Shown here in pieces: positions 16,035 through 23,356 of a stretch of 64,000 nucleotides of DNA. This DNA is from a bacterium (lineage in GTDB: Bacteria; Auribacterota; Tritonobacteria; UBA1439): assembly GCA_028716845.1 (NCBI GenBank), contig JAQUPF010000001.1, positions 1-64,000 of the forward strand, written 5' to 3'. Within the stretch, counting starts at the first letter, position 1, and each line of letters begins with the position of its first letter. Below the pieces are notes generated by a model, which did not search any database, was not told where the DNA came from, and was given only the letters and a program-made list of their open reading frames with translations. Position numbers and translations under genes: made by a program.

Positions 16035-16190
16035 CCGCGGACGTATATGTTTTCGCCGCGGATTCACGCGGATTATCGCGGATCTTCTTAGGTGGAAGAT
16101 AGTGCCTTTTGCCACGGAGATCACAGAGAACAACTACAGTTCAAATGTAGTTCAATCCGTGAAGATCCGCGGTGGGTGGTGCATAGAGCC
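16035..16190. repeat. composite R3-R2-R1 repeat cluster
   Basis: R3 units (GCCGCGGATTCACGCGGATT, ~16056-16084), the linker AGGTGGAAGATAGTGCCTTT, R2 (GCCACGGAGATCACAGAGAA, ~16109-16129) and a short R1 (AACTACAGTTC, ~16133-16143). The same order and linker recur at 36603-36655 and, inverted, at 44540-44620. Confidence 0.75.
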
Positions 16191-16201
16191 ATCCGGCGGG
16201 G

Positions 16202-16780
16202 TCAGACGGGGGGGCGGGCGGGGAACTCCCTGCGGATGAGCGGGAGGAGCTCCTCGTTCGCCATGACGCGCGCCGCGTAGCGGGAGAGGTAGTCGAGGGT
16301 GATCTTCTCGTGGGCGGCGTCGTAGGTGTCGATGCAGTCGCGGGCGATGATGACGCCGTAGTCGCGCTGGTAGGCGTCGAGCGCCGTCACGCGGATGCAG
16401 GCGTGCGAGAGGAAGCCGGCGAGGATGAGGGTGTCGTATCCCCGCTCCCGGAGGAAGCGGTCGAGGTCCGTCCCGAAGAAGGCGCTCCAGCGGGTCTTGT
16501 GGAAGACCGGCTCGCCGGGGCGCCGGGCGATCGCCCCGATCTCCCGGATCCCCTCCGTCCCCTCGATGCAGATCCGGAAGTCGTCCCGCTTCATGTGGAG
16601 CGTCCAGGTGCTCCGGTCGCGCCGGTGGAGCGTGAGGACGTGGATGACCGGTACGCCCCCCTCCCGGCAGGCGGCGGCGAGCGCCCCCACGTCCGCCTCG
16701 AACCGCGCGCGCGGCTTGAGGAGGGCGAAGAGCCTCGGGAAATCACTCTGGAGATCGATCGCGAGCAGGACCGGTTTCAT
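16202..16780 (-). CDS. isochorismatase-family cysteine hydrolase
   Basis: 192 residues from ATG 16780 (GGGAG upstream; the longer frame adds 37 Arg-rich residues). Triad of the family: D in 'LLAIDLQSDF' (~9), K in 'PVFHKTRWSAFFG' (~92) and nucleophile C in 'LAGFLSHACIRVTALDAY' (~126). The group covers isochorismatases, nicotinamidases and N-carbamoyl hydrolases; the substrate is not determined by what is visible. Stands alone between two repeat clusters, with a TGTGGTATAT promoter element at 16809-16818. Confidence 0.85.
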   Translation of the reverse strand: MKPVLLAIDLQSDFPRLFALLKPRARFEADVGALAAACREGGVPVIHVLTLHRRDRSTWTLHMKRDDFRICIEGTEGIREIGAIARRPGEPVFHKTRWSAFFGTDLDRFLRERGYDTLILAGFLSHACIRVTALDAYQRDYGVIIARDCIDTYDAAHEKITLDYLSRYAARVMANEELLPLIRREFPARPPV

Positions 16781-17224
16781 CCGTCTCCCAGCGGCGTCAG
16801 GGCCCCGTATATACCACACGCGCCGCCGCCGGACAAGCGCGGTCTCCCGCCGCGCATGGAGTACAATGCACTCCGAGCCACGGATATTCACGGATTATGG
16901 ACGGATATTCACGGATTCAACTACAGTCAAAGTTGAACGTTCAAAGTTGAAAGTCGAGAGGGGGATGAATTGGAGTTTCTGCCGCGGATTCACGCGGATC
17001 GAACGAAGTGGAAGAAGGAAGAGACGATGCATCCTGCGGCGGGGACACCGCCGCTTTCCGCTTTGAACTTCTGACTTTCGTCGGCAGTTGCATCCGCGAT
17101 AATCCGCGTGAATCCGCGGCGAAGACTCAATAGCTGCGTGAATCCGTGGTGGATTTGTTCTTGAATGATCGTTCCCGATCCGGTCGGGGATTTCGCTTCA
17201 TCCGCCCCCGCCGGCGCGGGTAGA
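16781..17224. repeat. R3/R1 repeat cluster, no gene
   Basis: No gene here. From ~16876: CACGGATATTCACGGATT units; R1 (CAACTACAGTCAAAGTTGAA) from 16919; R3 at 16981-17001 and its inverted partner at 17088-17120 (GATAATCCGCGTGAATCCGC); then CGTGAATCCGTGGTGGATTTG. The inverted R3 arms enclose about 85 bases. Confidence 0.7.
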
Positions 17225-18382
17225 ATGGCGGCGGTGAGCGCGCACGAGTTCTTCGTTCCGGCGGGCATCTTCTACGGCGCGGGTGCGCTCGGCCGTCTCG
17301 GCGGGGAGGCGGCGGCGCTCGGCCGCCGGGCGCTCCTCGTCTCCGGGAGGGGGGCGCTCGAGCGCGCCGGCCTCCTCGGCGAAATAGCGAAGGCGCTCCG
17401 GGGGGCCGGCGTCGAGACGGTTCCGTTCCCCGGCGTCGAGCCCGACCCGTCGATCGAGACCGTGGACGCGGGCGGCCGGGCGGCCGTCGATGGTCGTTGC
17501 GACCTGGTGGTCGCCGCCGGCGGCGGGAGCGCCCTCGACGCCGGCAAGGCGATCGCCGCGATGGCGACCAACCCCGGCTCCGTCCGGGACTTCCTGGAGG
17601 GGAGGGAGCTCTCAGAGCGGCCGCTCCCCTTCATCGCCGTTCCGACGACCGCCGGGACCGGCTCCGAGGCGACGCGGAACGCGGTCATCACGAACCGGCA
17701 GGCGGGCTCCAAGCGGAGCATCCGCCACCGGATGCTCGTCCCGAGGGTCGCCATCGTCGATCCCGCGCTCACCCTCCCCCTCCCGCCCGACATCACCGCC
17801 TTCACCGGCATGGACGCCCTCGCCCAGCTCCTCGAGCCGTACGTCTCGAGGAGGTGCACGCCGCTCACCGACGCGCTCGCCCTCGACGGCATGGCGCTCG
17901 TCGGGAGGAGCCTCGCGCGGGCGGTCGCAAACGGGGGCGACATCGGGGCGCGGGCCGACATGTCGCTCGCGAGCCTCCTCGGGGGCATGGCGCTCGCGAA
18001 CGCCGGCCTCGGCGCCGCCCACGCCCTCTCCCACCCCCTCGGCGCGCGCTTCGGCATCCCGCACGGCCGCGCCTGCGCGATCCTCCTCCCGCACGTGATG
18101 GCGTTCAACCTCCCCGCGGCGCGGGAGAAATACGGGCGGGCGGCGGCGGCGCTCGGCGCCGACACGGCGGGCCTCTCCCCCGACGATGCCGCGCGGGCGG
18201 CGGTCGAGCGCGTGCGGCGGCTGGCGGAAGGGATCGGCATCACCGGCGGCCTCTCGCGGTTCGGCGTGCGGGACGGGGACCTCCCCGGGATCGCGCGGGA
18301 GGCGCGCGGCTCCAGCCTCGACGCCAACCCGATCGCCGCGGCGGAGCGCGACCTCACGGCGCTGCTCGAGAAGGCGCTCTGA
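17225..18382 (+). CDS. iron-containing alcohol dehydrogenase
   Basis: About 385 residues, group III NAD(P)-dependent alcohol dehydrogenase fold: 'DLVVAAGGGSALDAGKAIA' (nucleotide site), 'PTTAGTGSEATRNAVI', and metal ligands D in 'VDPALTLPLPPDITAFTGMDALAQLLE' plus H in 'GAAHALSHPLGARFGIPHG'. Reduces aldehydes or oxidises alcohols; substrate not determined. In an acetogen-like host it may handle ethanol or propanediol, which is inference. Start uncertain: ATG 17225 lies inside a TAGAAT box (17221-17226); GTG 17234 is an alternative. Convergent with the MFS gene, 14 bases away. Confidence 0.9.
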   Translation: MAAVSAHEFFVPAGIFYGAGALGRLGGEAAALGRRALLVSGRGALERAGLLGEIAKALRGAGVETVPFPGVEPDPSIETVDAGGRAAVDGRCDLVVAAGGGSALDAGKAIAAMATNPGSVRDFLEGRELSERPLPFIAVPTTAGTGSEATRNAVITNRQAGSKRSIRHRMLVPRVAIVDPALTLPLPPDITAFTGMDALAQLLEPYVSRRCTPLTDALALDGMALVGRSLARAVANGGDIGARADMSLASLLGGMALANAGLGAAHALSHPLGARFGIPHGRACAILLPHVMAFNLPAAREKYGRAAAALGADTAGLSPDDAARAAVERVRRLAEGIGITGGLSRFGVRDGDLPGIAREARGSSLDANPIAAAERDLTALLEKAL

Positions 18383-18396
18383 GGGGGCGGCGCGCT

Positions 18397-19575
18397 TCAG
18401 CCGCGGGCGGATCCGCCCCTTTCCGACCTGCCCCCGATGGCCGCCTCGGCGGCGGCCGTCCCCGCGAGGAGCAGCGCGCACGCCGCGAACGGCGCGCGGA
18501 GTCCCGCCAGGTGGGCGATCGTCCCGCCGATGATCGGCCCCATGAGGAATCCCGAGCCGACGATGAACTCGTGGATGCCGGTCCGCCTCCCCGCCGCCGC
18601 GAGGCCGCAGACGCTGTAGTAGATGCTCGAGTAGTAGGAGAGGCCGAGCCCCAGGCCGAGGAGCGGGAAGGCGACGGCGAGGAGCGCGGCCGATCCGCTG
18701 CAGGCGATGACGGCCATCCCGGCGGCGGCGGCGGCGTGGACCGCCACGAGCGGCCAGTACCTGAACTGCCAGAACGAATGGCGCATCAGCACGAAGAAGA
18801 AGAGGGACTGGGCGGCGCCGACGAGGAAGAGGAGGACGCCGATGCTCTGCGGGGAGAAACCGCGGGCGAGGGCGAGTTTCGGGTAGATGGACTGCGCGTT
18901 CGCGAGCGAGAACCAGCAGACGAAGTTCGCCCAGAGGGCGAGGCGGAAGAACGCCGCGGGGACCGGCGCGGGGGGGCTCTCCGCCGGGACGGGAGGGGCA
19001 TCCCCGCCGGCGGGGCCCGGCCGCGTCGCGAGGAGGACGGCGAGGATGACGGCGTTGACCGCCAGGCCGTACAGCCAGGGGAAGCGGTAATCCGCCACGA
19101 AGAGGAAGCCTCCCGCAATCGGCCCCGCCATGATCCCCAGGCTCCAGGAGAGGTTGAAGACGCCGAGCCTGCCGGAGAGCCCCTCCCGCCTCCCCGCCTC
19201 CGCGATCCATGCCTGGACCGTCGGCCAGAACAGCGCCGCGCAGACCGAGCCGCAGGCGCTCAGGATGAAGACGTCCCGTATCCCGCGCACGAGGAGGATG
19301 GACAGGTCGACGACGATGAAGAGGCCCGCGGAGAGGATGAGCGCCCGGCGCCGTCCGGCGGCCGGGGGGCCGGCCGCGGCGAGCTCGTCCGACAGGCGGC
19401 CGGCGAAGGGGCAGGCGGCGGCGTAGACGAGCGCGCCGGCCGATCCGAGCAGGCCGAGGAGCAGCGGGCCCGCGCCGAACCGGATGGCGAGGAGGGGCTG
19501 CGCCACGACGAGGACGCCCGTCGCGCTGTTGAGGAGGAAGGCGAAGAGGCAGAGGAGCCGCGGCCGGATGGTCAC
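18397..19575 (-). CDS. major facilitator superfamily transporter
   Basis: 392 residues with about 12 hydrophobic segments, e.g. 'LLGLLGSAGALVYAAACPFAG' and 'LLAVAFPLLGLGLGLSYYSS'. MFS-like loop motifs include 'GRLSDELA' after TM2 and 'GRLGVFNLSWSLGIMAGPIAGG' around TM5, as in drug or sugar efflux proteins. Substrate cannot be assigned. Inner-membrane. A small lipoprotein gene precedes it by 24 bases on the same strand. Confidence 0.85.
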   Translation of the reverse strand: MTIRPRLLCLFAFLLNSATGVLVVAQPLLAIRFGAGPLLLGLLGSAGALVYAAACPFAGRLSDELAAAGPPAAGRRRALILSAGLFIVVDLSILLVRGIRDVFILSACGSVCAALFWPTVQAWIAEAGRREGLSGRLGVFNLSWSLGIMAGPIAGGFLFVADYRFPWLYGLAVNAVILAVLLATRPGPAGGDAPPVPAESPPAPVPAAFFRLALWANFVCWFSLANAQSIYPKLALARGFSPQSIGVLLFLVGAAQSLFFFVLMRHSFWQFRYWPLVAVHAAAAAGMAVIACSGSAALLAVAFPLLGLGLGLSYYSSIYYSVCGLAAAGRRTGIHEFIVGSGFLMGPIIGGTIAHLAGLRAPFAACALLLAGTAAAEAAIGGRSERGGSARG

Positions 19576-19599
19576 GACCGCCCGCCCGACGCGGCGGCG

Positions 19600-19812
19600 T
19601 CAGAAGTTGATCCGTATCTTCTTGTCCGCCTCGGGCTCGATGACGACATCCTTGCCGAGGAGCTGCACATCCCGCTCGCGCCCGAACTCGTCGCTGTACT
19701 TCTCATACGTCTTCACCCCCTTGCCGAGGGGGGATTCGTCCAGGGTGGTGCAGCCGGCGAGGAGCGCGGAGAGGACGACGAGGACCGCCGCGATACCGGA
19801 GCCGCGTTTCAC
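19600..19812 (-). CDS. small lipoprotein
   Basis: 70 residues. Signal peptide and lipobox 'VVLSALLAGC' with Cys at ~21, followed by a short charged region ('TYEKYSDEFGRERDVQLLGKDVVIEPEADKK'). No recognised family. Probably anchored in the envelope. Same strand as the HNH gene upstream and the MFS gene downstream. Confidence 0.7.
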   Translation of the reverse strand: MKRGSGIAAVLVVLSALLAGCTTLDESPLGKGVKTYEKYSDEFGRERDVQLLGKDVVIEPEADKKIRINF

Positions 19813-19828
19813 CGCATGCCTCCCGACC

Positions 19829-20389
19829 TCAGGCGGGCTTCTCCGTGGAGGCGAGCCGGAGATTGCTCGGGTCCACGTTCGACTTGTCGCCGTCGATATG
19901 GTACACCTTCTCGCGCCGCCGGAGCGGACGGCCGAGCACCTTCTCCATGACGAGCCGGTGGAGGTACTTCCCCTTGTCCTTGCCGGCCGTGATGACGATC
20001 GAGCCGTCCGGCCGCCTGAAGCGGCCCCCCTTCCACCGGTGGTGCCGCTCGCCCGAGGGCACGCCGCGCAGGGGGATCCTGCATTTCTTCAGGTGGACGT
20101 AGATGGTGCCGGGGTCGACGCCGCACTCCTCGGCGATCTCCGCGAGCGTCCTGTTCTCCGCGACGTACCGACGGCGGAGCCATTCCGTGTCGTGGTACCG
20201 CTTCGGCGGCGGGGTGAGGCCGAACTCGATCTTCTTCAGGGACGCGTACTGCCTGGTGAACCCGAACACCTTCCCGATCGCGTCGAGCGTTTTCCCCTCC
20301 GCGATGAGGGCCTTGAAGCGCTCGTAGCCGCCGACTTCCTTGTACCGCCTGTTGAACCGCCTGATCGCCTTCTCCATGTTGACGGGCAT
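19829..20389 (-). CDS. HNH-type endonuclease-like protein with helix-turn-helix
   Basis: 186 residues from ATG 20389 (AGGAG about 11 bases upstream). The N-terminal half has two helix-turn-helix-like units ('TLDAIGKVFGFTRQYASLKK' and 'TLAEIAEECGVDPGTIYVHLKK'). The C-terminus has an HNH_3-like pattern 'KYLHRLVMEKVLG' ... 'VYHIDGDKSNVDPSNLRLAS'. Similar proteins occur in homing endonucleases and phage genes. Stand-alone here, with no intron or phage context; a domesticated nuclease or a regulator is possible. Confidence 0.75.
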   Translation of the reverse strand: MPVNMEKAIRRFNRRYKEVGGYERFKALIAEGKTLDAIGKVFGFTRQYASLKKIEFGLTPPPKRYHDTEWLRRRYVAENRTLAEIAEECGVDPGTIYVHLKKCRIPLRGVPSGERHHRWKGGRFRRPDGSIVITAGKDKGKYLHRLVMEKVLGRPLRRREKVYHIDGDKSNVDPSNLRLASTEKPA

Positions 20390-20546
20390 CGAACTCACGC
20401 TCCTCTCGGTCCGCGGCCGGACGCTTGCGGCTTGCGTGCCATATCGTTTTTCAAGCTTCAAGTTATCATATAGTGCATGTCCTGTCAATGCCCCCTGAAG
20501 ATAAAATAGAGAATAGGTCTGATTCCTGTGAATCGCGATTGCCCCG

Positions 20547-20578
20547 TTGACCGGCGGCCGCCCCTCCCCTACCATAAT
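20547..20578 (+). promoter_or_regulatory. promoter of the secreted protein gene at 20618
   Basis: TTGACC (20547-20552) with TACCAT at 17 bases (20570-20575), overlapping CATAAT (20573-20578). Confidence 0.5.
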
Positions 20579-20617
20579 GTCCGCGGCCGGGCGCGCGCCC
20601 GGCCCGCGACGGAGACC

Positions 20618-21274
20618 ATGCCGATGAGCACCATGATGGCGCGATGCGCGGTCCTCTGCGCCGCATTCTCCGCGGCGATCCCGGCGGGCGCCGGGCAGCG
20701 GGGGCGGTACCCGTTCAGGAGCGCCGTTGTCACCTACCGGATCACCGGCTCGATCCAGGAGGGCAGCGAGACGGTCACCATCGATGAACACGGTCTGAAG
20801 CGCCGCGTCGAACGGGAGACGACGATGGATCTTCCGGGGGGGAAGCGGCGGGATTCGACGCTCCAGATCGACGACGGCGAGAACGTCTACACGATCGACC
20901 TCATCCGGCGGAGGGGGACGAGGGCGCCGAGCTACGCCCGGCGGGCGCGCGAGATGGTCGAGGCGATGGACCCCGGGCAGCGGGAGGCGATGGAGGAGAT
21001 CGGCAGGGACCTCGCGCGCGGGCTCGGCGGCATCGACGAGATCAGGATGGAAGGGGCCGGCACCGTCCTCGGCAGGGAGTGCGCCATCTACGAGGTGATG
21101 GGCGTCCGGACGTGGAAGTGGAACGGCCTCCCCCTCCGGACCGAGAACCCCGCCCTCGGGAACATGGTCCAGGAGGCGGTGGAGATCAGCGTGGACGTCC
21201 CCGTCCCCCCGGATCGGTTCAGGCCGCCGCCGGGGATCGAGTTCACCGACCCCCGCCCCGGCGCGGAGGGATGA
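20618..21274 (+). CDS. exported protein of unknown function
   Basis: 218 residues from ATG 20618 (ATG 20624 is also possible; GGAG lies just upstream). Signal peptide 'MARCAVLCAAFSAAIPAGAG'. The mature part is beta-rich with 'VTYRITGSIQEGSETVTIDEHGLKRRVE' and 'GTVLGRECAIYEV', resembling DUF4412-like or LolA/RseB-like periplasmic folds in which a substrate-loaded sheet is followed by 'GxECxxYEVMGVRTWKWNGLPLRTE'. Function unknown. Its 3' end overlaps the convergent ATPase gene by 32 bases. Confidence 0.75.
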   Translation: MPMSTMMARCAVLCAAFSAAIPAGAGQRGRYPFRSAVVTYRITGSIQEGSETVTIDEHGLKRRVERETTMDLPGGKRRDSTLQIDDGENVYTIDLIRRRGTRAPSYARRAREMVEAMDPGQREAMEEIGRDLARGLGGIDEIRMEGAGTVLGRECAIYEVMGVRTWKWNGLPLRTENPALGNMVQEAVEISVDVPVPPDRFRPPPGIEFTDPRPGAEG

Positions 21275-22022
21275 CGCCGGCGGCGGCGAGGACCCGGCGG
21301 ACGGAGGCCGCGAACGGCGACCCGGCGGGCAGCCCCGCGAGCGTCCCCCCCTCGAGCGCGCGGCGGGCGACCTCTCCGTCGCGCTCGAGCCGGCCCGCCG
21401 TCCCGAACCCCTCGACCGACGGCGGGACGCCCGCGGCCGGGTAATCGTACCCCGCCACCAGGTGGAACCTCCCCACCCGCATGCCGATCTCCCCGATGAT
21501 CCGCCGGGCGCGCCGCGCGCTGTCGAGCGCCTTCTTCGACGCGCCGATGATGGCGAAGACGTCGTCCAGCGAGGGGGTGATCCTCCGGTTCAGGTGCTCG
21601 AGCCCGGCGGGAGAATCGATGAGGACATGGGCGTAGTTCCGCTCGAGCCGCGCCATGAGCCCCCGGAGGATGTTGTTCGGCTGGCAGTAGCAGCCCTCGG
21701 TCCACTTCGTGCCGACGGCGAGGAAGTCGAACCGCTCGCCCTCGTGGAGGCCGTGCCGCCCGACGAGGATCTCCACCTTCTCGGCGAGGGCGGAGGAGCC
21801 GAGCCGCTCGTCGATGCGGCCAGCCCTGATGTCGAACAGGATGTCGGAGATCGTCCGCAGGCCGTCCCGCTCCGGCTCGATCCCGACCATCTCGCCGAGG
21901 CTCTGGTCGGGGTCGGCGTCGATGAGGAGGAGCGGCCCCTCCCCGGCGAGGATCTCCGCCGCGGCGGCGATGAAGCTGGTCTTGCCGACCCCCCCCCTCC
22001 CGATCGCCGCGATCTTCCGCAT
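21243..22022 (-). CDS. CooC/MinD-type P-loop ATPase, second CooC paralogue
   Basis: 259 residues. Deviant Walker A 'GRGGVGKTSF' (~8-17), 'LLLIDADPDQSLG' (~33-45) and a CxC pair in 'TEGCYCQPNNILRGLM' at the place where CooC has its nickel-binding CxC. CooC-type ATPases insert nickel into CO dehydrogenase. This copy lies 23 kb from the CODH cluster and overlaps a TIM-barrel gene by an ATGA junction, so it may serve another metalloenzyme or a distinct step. The expected partner is not in this neighbourhood. Confidence 0.8.
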   Translation of the reverse strand: MRKIAAIGRGGVGKTSFIAAAAEILAGEGPLLLIDADPDQSLGEMVGIEPERDGLRTISDILFDIRAGRIDERLGSSALAEKVEILVGRHGLHEGERFDFLAVGTKWTEGCYCQPNNILRGLMARLERNYAHVLIDSPAGLEHLNRRITPSLDDVFAIIGASKKALDSARRARRIIGEIGMRVGRFHLVAGYDYPAAGVPPSVEGFGTAGRLERDGEVARRALEGGTLAGLPAGSPFAASVRRVLAAAGVIPPRRGGGR

Positions 22023-22924
22023 CACCGCCCCGCCGTCTCCGCGGCCCGCGGCCGGGCGTCCGCCGCCGGCGCGCCCCCCCCGCCGAGGCAGGCGCGGCAG
22101 AGGGCGAGGTCGGCGGCGAGGACCGCCCGCGCGGTGGGCTCGGTCCTGTCCGGGAAGTAGTCGGGCATGAGCTCGATCGTGACGTGCCCGCGGTAGCCGT
22201 CCCCCGCCACGTGCGAGAGGAAGCGCCGCAGGTCCATCTCCCCGCGGCCGAGCGGCTGGTGCTCCCGCCCGTTGAAGTTCGACACGTGGATGAGGGCGAG
22301 GCGGGACTTGATCCGCTCGTACGCCTCCACCGGGTCGCCGCCGCCCGTCGCGAGGTGGGTGGTGTCGAGGACGAGGTGACGGAACCGCGAGAGGCCGTCG
22401 AAGTCGTTCCCGACGAAGCAGGGCCTGCTGAAGGGGCCGAGGAGCCTGTTCCGCGCCCTCCCCCGGTCCCGCTCGTAGAATATCCCCGTGCCGAGGAGGA
22501 CGCCGAGGCGGCCGAGGATCTTCCGGGCGTGCGGCATGTTCTCGACGGCCAGCCTGACGGGCGTTTGCTCCTGCCACCGGGGCAGGTCCTCGGCGAGCCA
22601 TCGGGCGTAGCGCCGCTCCGCGAAGAACGGCAGGTGGAAGACCGCGACCTCGCTGCCCAGCTCCTCGGCGAGCCGCACCGCCCCGCGCATCCGCTCGACC
22701 GGGTCGTCGCCCCACGCCGGCGTCGGGACGAACGAGAACGGCGAGTGGACCGCCGTCACCGGGAGGCGGTAGCGCGCGGAGAGGCGGCCGAGGTAGAGCG
22801 GGTCGGTCGTGTCCCAGCGGTCGTCGACGATCGTCTCGATCCCGTCGAAGCCGAGGTCGCTCGCGATGGCGAAGACCCTGTCGAGGCCGTAGAACCTGAG
22901 CGAGCCGATCGAGAGGAGTATCAT
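22022..22924 (-). CDS. sugar phosphate isomerase/epimerase-like TIM barrel
   Basis: 300 residues from M at 22924. AP-endonuclease-2/xylose-isomerase-like fold with the metal-site pattern 'GFDGIETIVDD' (~25-35), 'VAVFHLPFF' , 'LAVENMPHA' (E ligand), 'VLDTTHLA' (D and H), 'LIHVSNFNG' (H) and 'VTIELMPD' (E). Substrate not predictable; family members isomerise or epimerise sugars or hydroxypyruvate. Start codon of the CooC-like ATPase overlaps its stop (ATGA), so the two are co-translated. Confidence 0.82.
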   Translation of the reverse strand: MILLSIGSLRFYGLDRVFAIASDLGFDGIETIVDDRWDTTDPLYLGRLSARYRLPVTAVHSPFSFVPTPAWGDDPVERMRGAVRLAEELGSEVAVFHLPFFAERRYARWLAEDLPRWQEQTPVRLAVENMPHARKILGRLGVLLGTGIFYERDRGRARNRLLGPFSRPCFVGNDFDGLSRFRHLVLDTTHLATGGGDPVEAYERIKSRLALIHVSNFNGREHQPLGRGEMDLRRFLSHVAGDGYRGHVTIELMPDYFPDRTEPTARAVLAADLALCRACLGGGGAPAADARPRAAETAGR

Positions 22925-22954
22925 GCCGTCCGTCCCGTCATGCGAAGCACCCAT

Positions 22955-23330
22955 CCGCCGCGGATCCGACTACAGCCGCAGGCACAATGCACAAATCCAC
23001 CGCGGATCCCCGCGGATTATGACGGATTCACGCGGATCCTGCAAACGCAGTTCGTCCTTCGTCCATCGCATGAGCCGCAGCGAAGTGCGCCTTTTGCCAC
23101 GGAGATCACAGAGAACAACTACAGTTCATAGTTGAACGTTCAAAGTCGAAAGCAGCACTATCCGCTGCGTTCTCTGTACACTCTGTGGCAACACACGATC
23201 CAGGCCTGTCCGCCTTCAATTATTCGATCCGCGTTGATCCGCGGAAATCCGCGGCAAATGACTTATTCCCGCTTTAAACTTTCGGCTTTGAACTTTCGAC
23301 TGTAGTTTGATCCGTGGCGCGCAGTTCATC
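22955..23330. repeat. composite R3-R2-R1-R3-R1 repeat cluster, no gene
   Basis: Contains R3 at ~22959-22968 and ~23000-23038, R2 at 23090-23115, R1 (AACTACAGTTCATAGTTGAA) from 23116, then 23169-23254, which is the inverse of 44387-44472 with 6 mismatches in 86 bases, and an R1 end (TTTCGGCTTTGAACTTTCGA to CTGTAG) at ~23277-23305. No coding region between 22925 and 23356. Confidence 0.8.
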
Positions 23331-23356
23331 ATGTCCGCGGCGCGGGGGGGGCGGCC

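Noticed and set aside
12369-16091. Very long open frame on the plus strand opposite the M23/Skp/aconitase genes
   Set aside because: Composition is Arg/Pro/Asp-rich and low-complexity, with no family motif; it is the antisense of real genes in high-GC DNA.
18405-18418. GGGCGGATCCGCCC palindrome as a regulatory site
   Set aside because: It lies inside the coding end of the MFS gene and such GC-rich palindromes are expected by chance here.
16035-23330. CRISPR array in the repeat clusters
   Set aside because: Units are not evenly spaced, lack unique spacers of fixed length and occur in both orientations; no cas genes.
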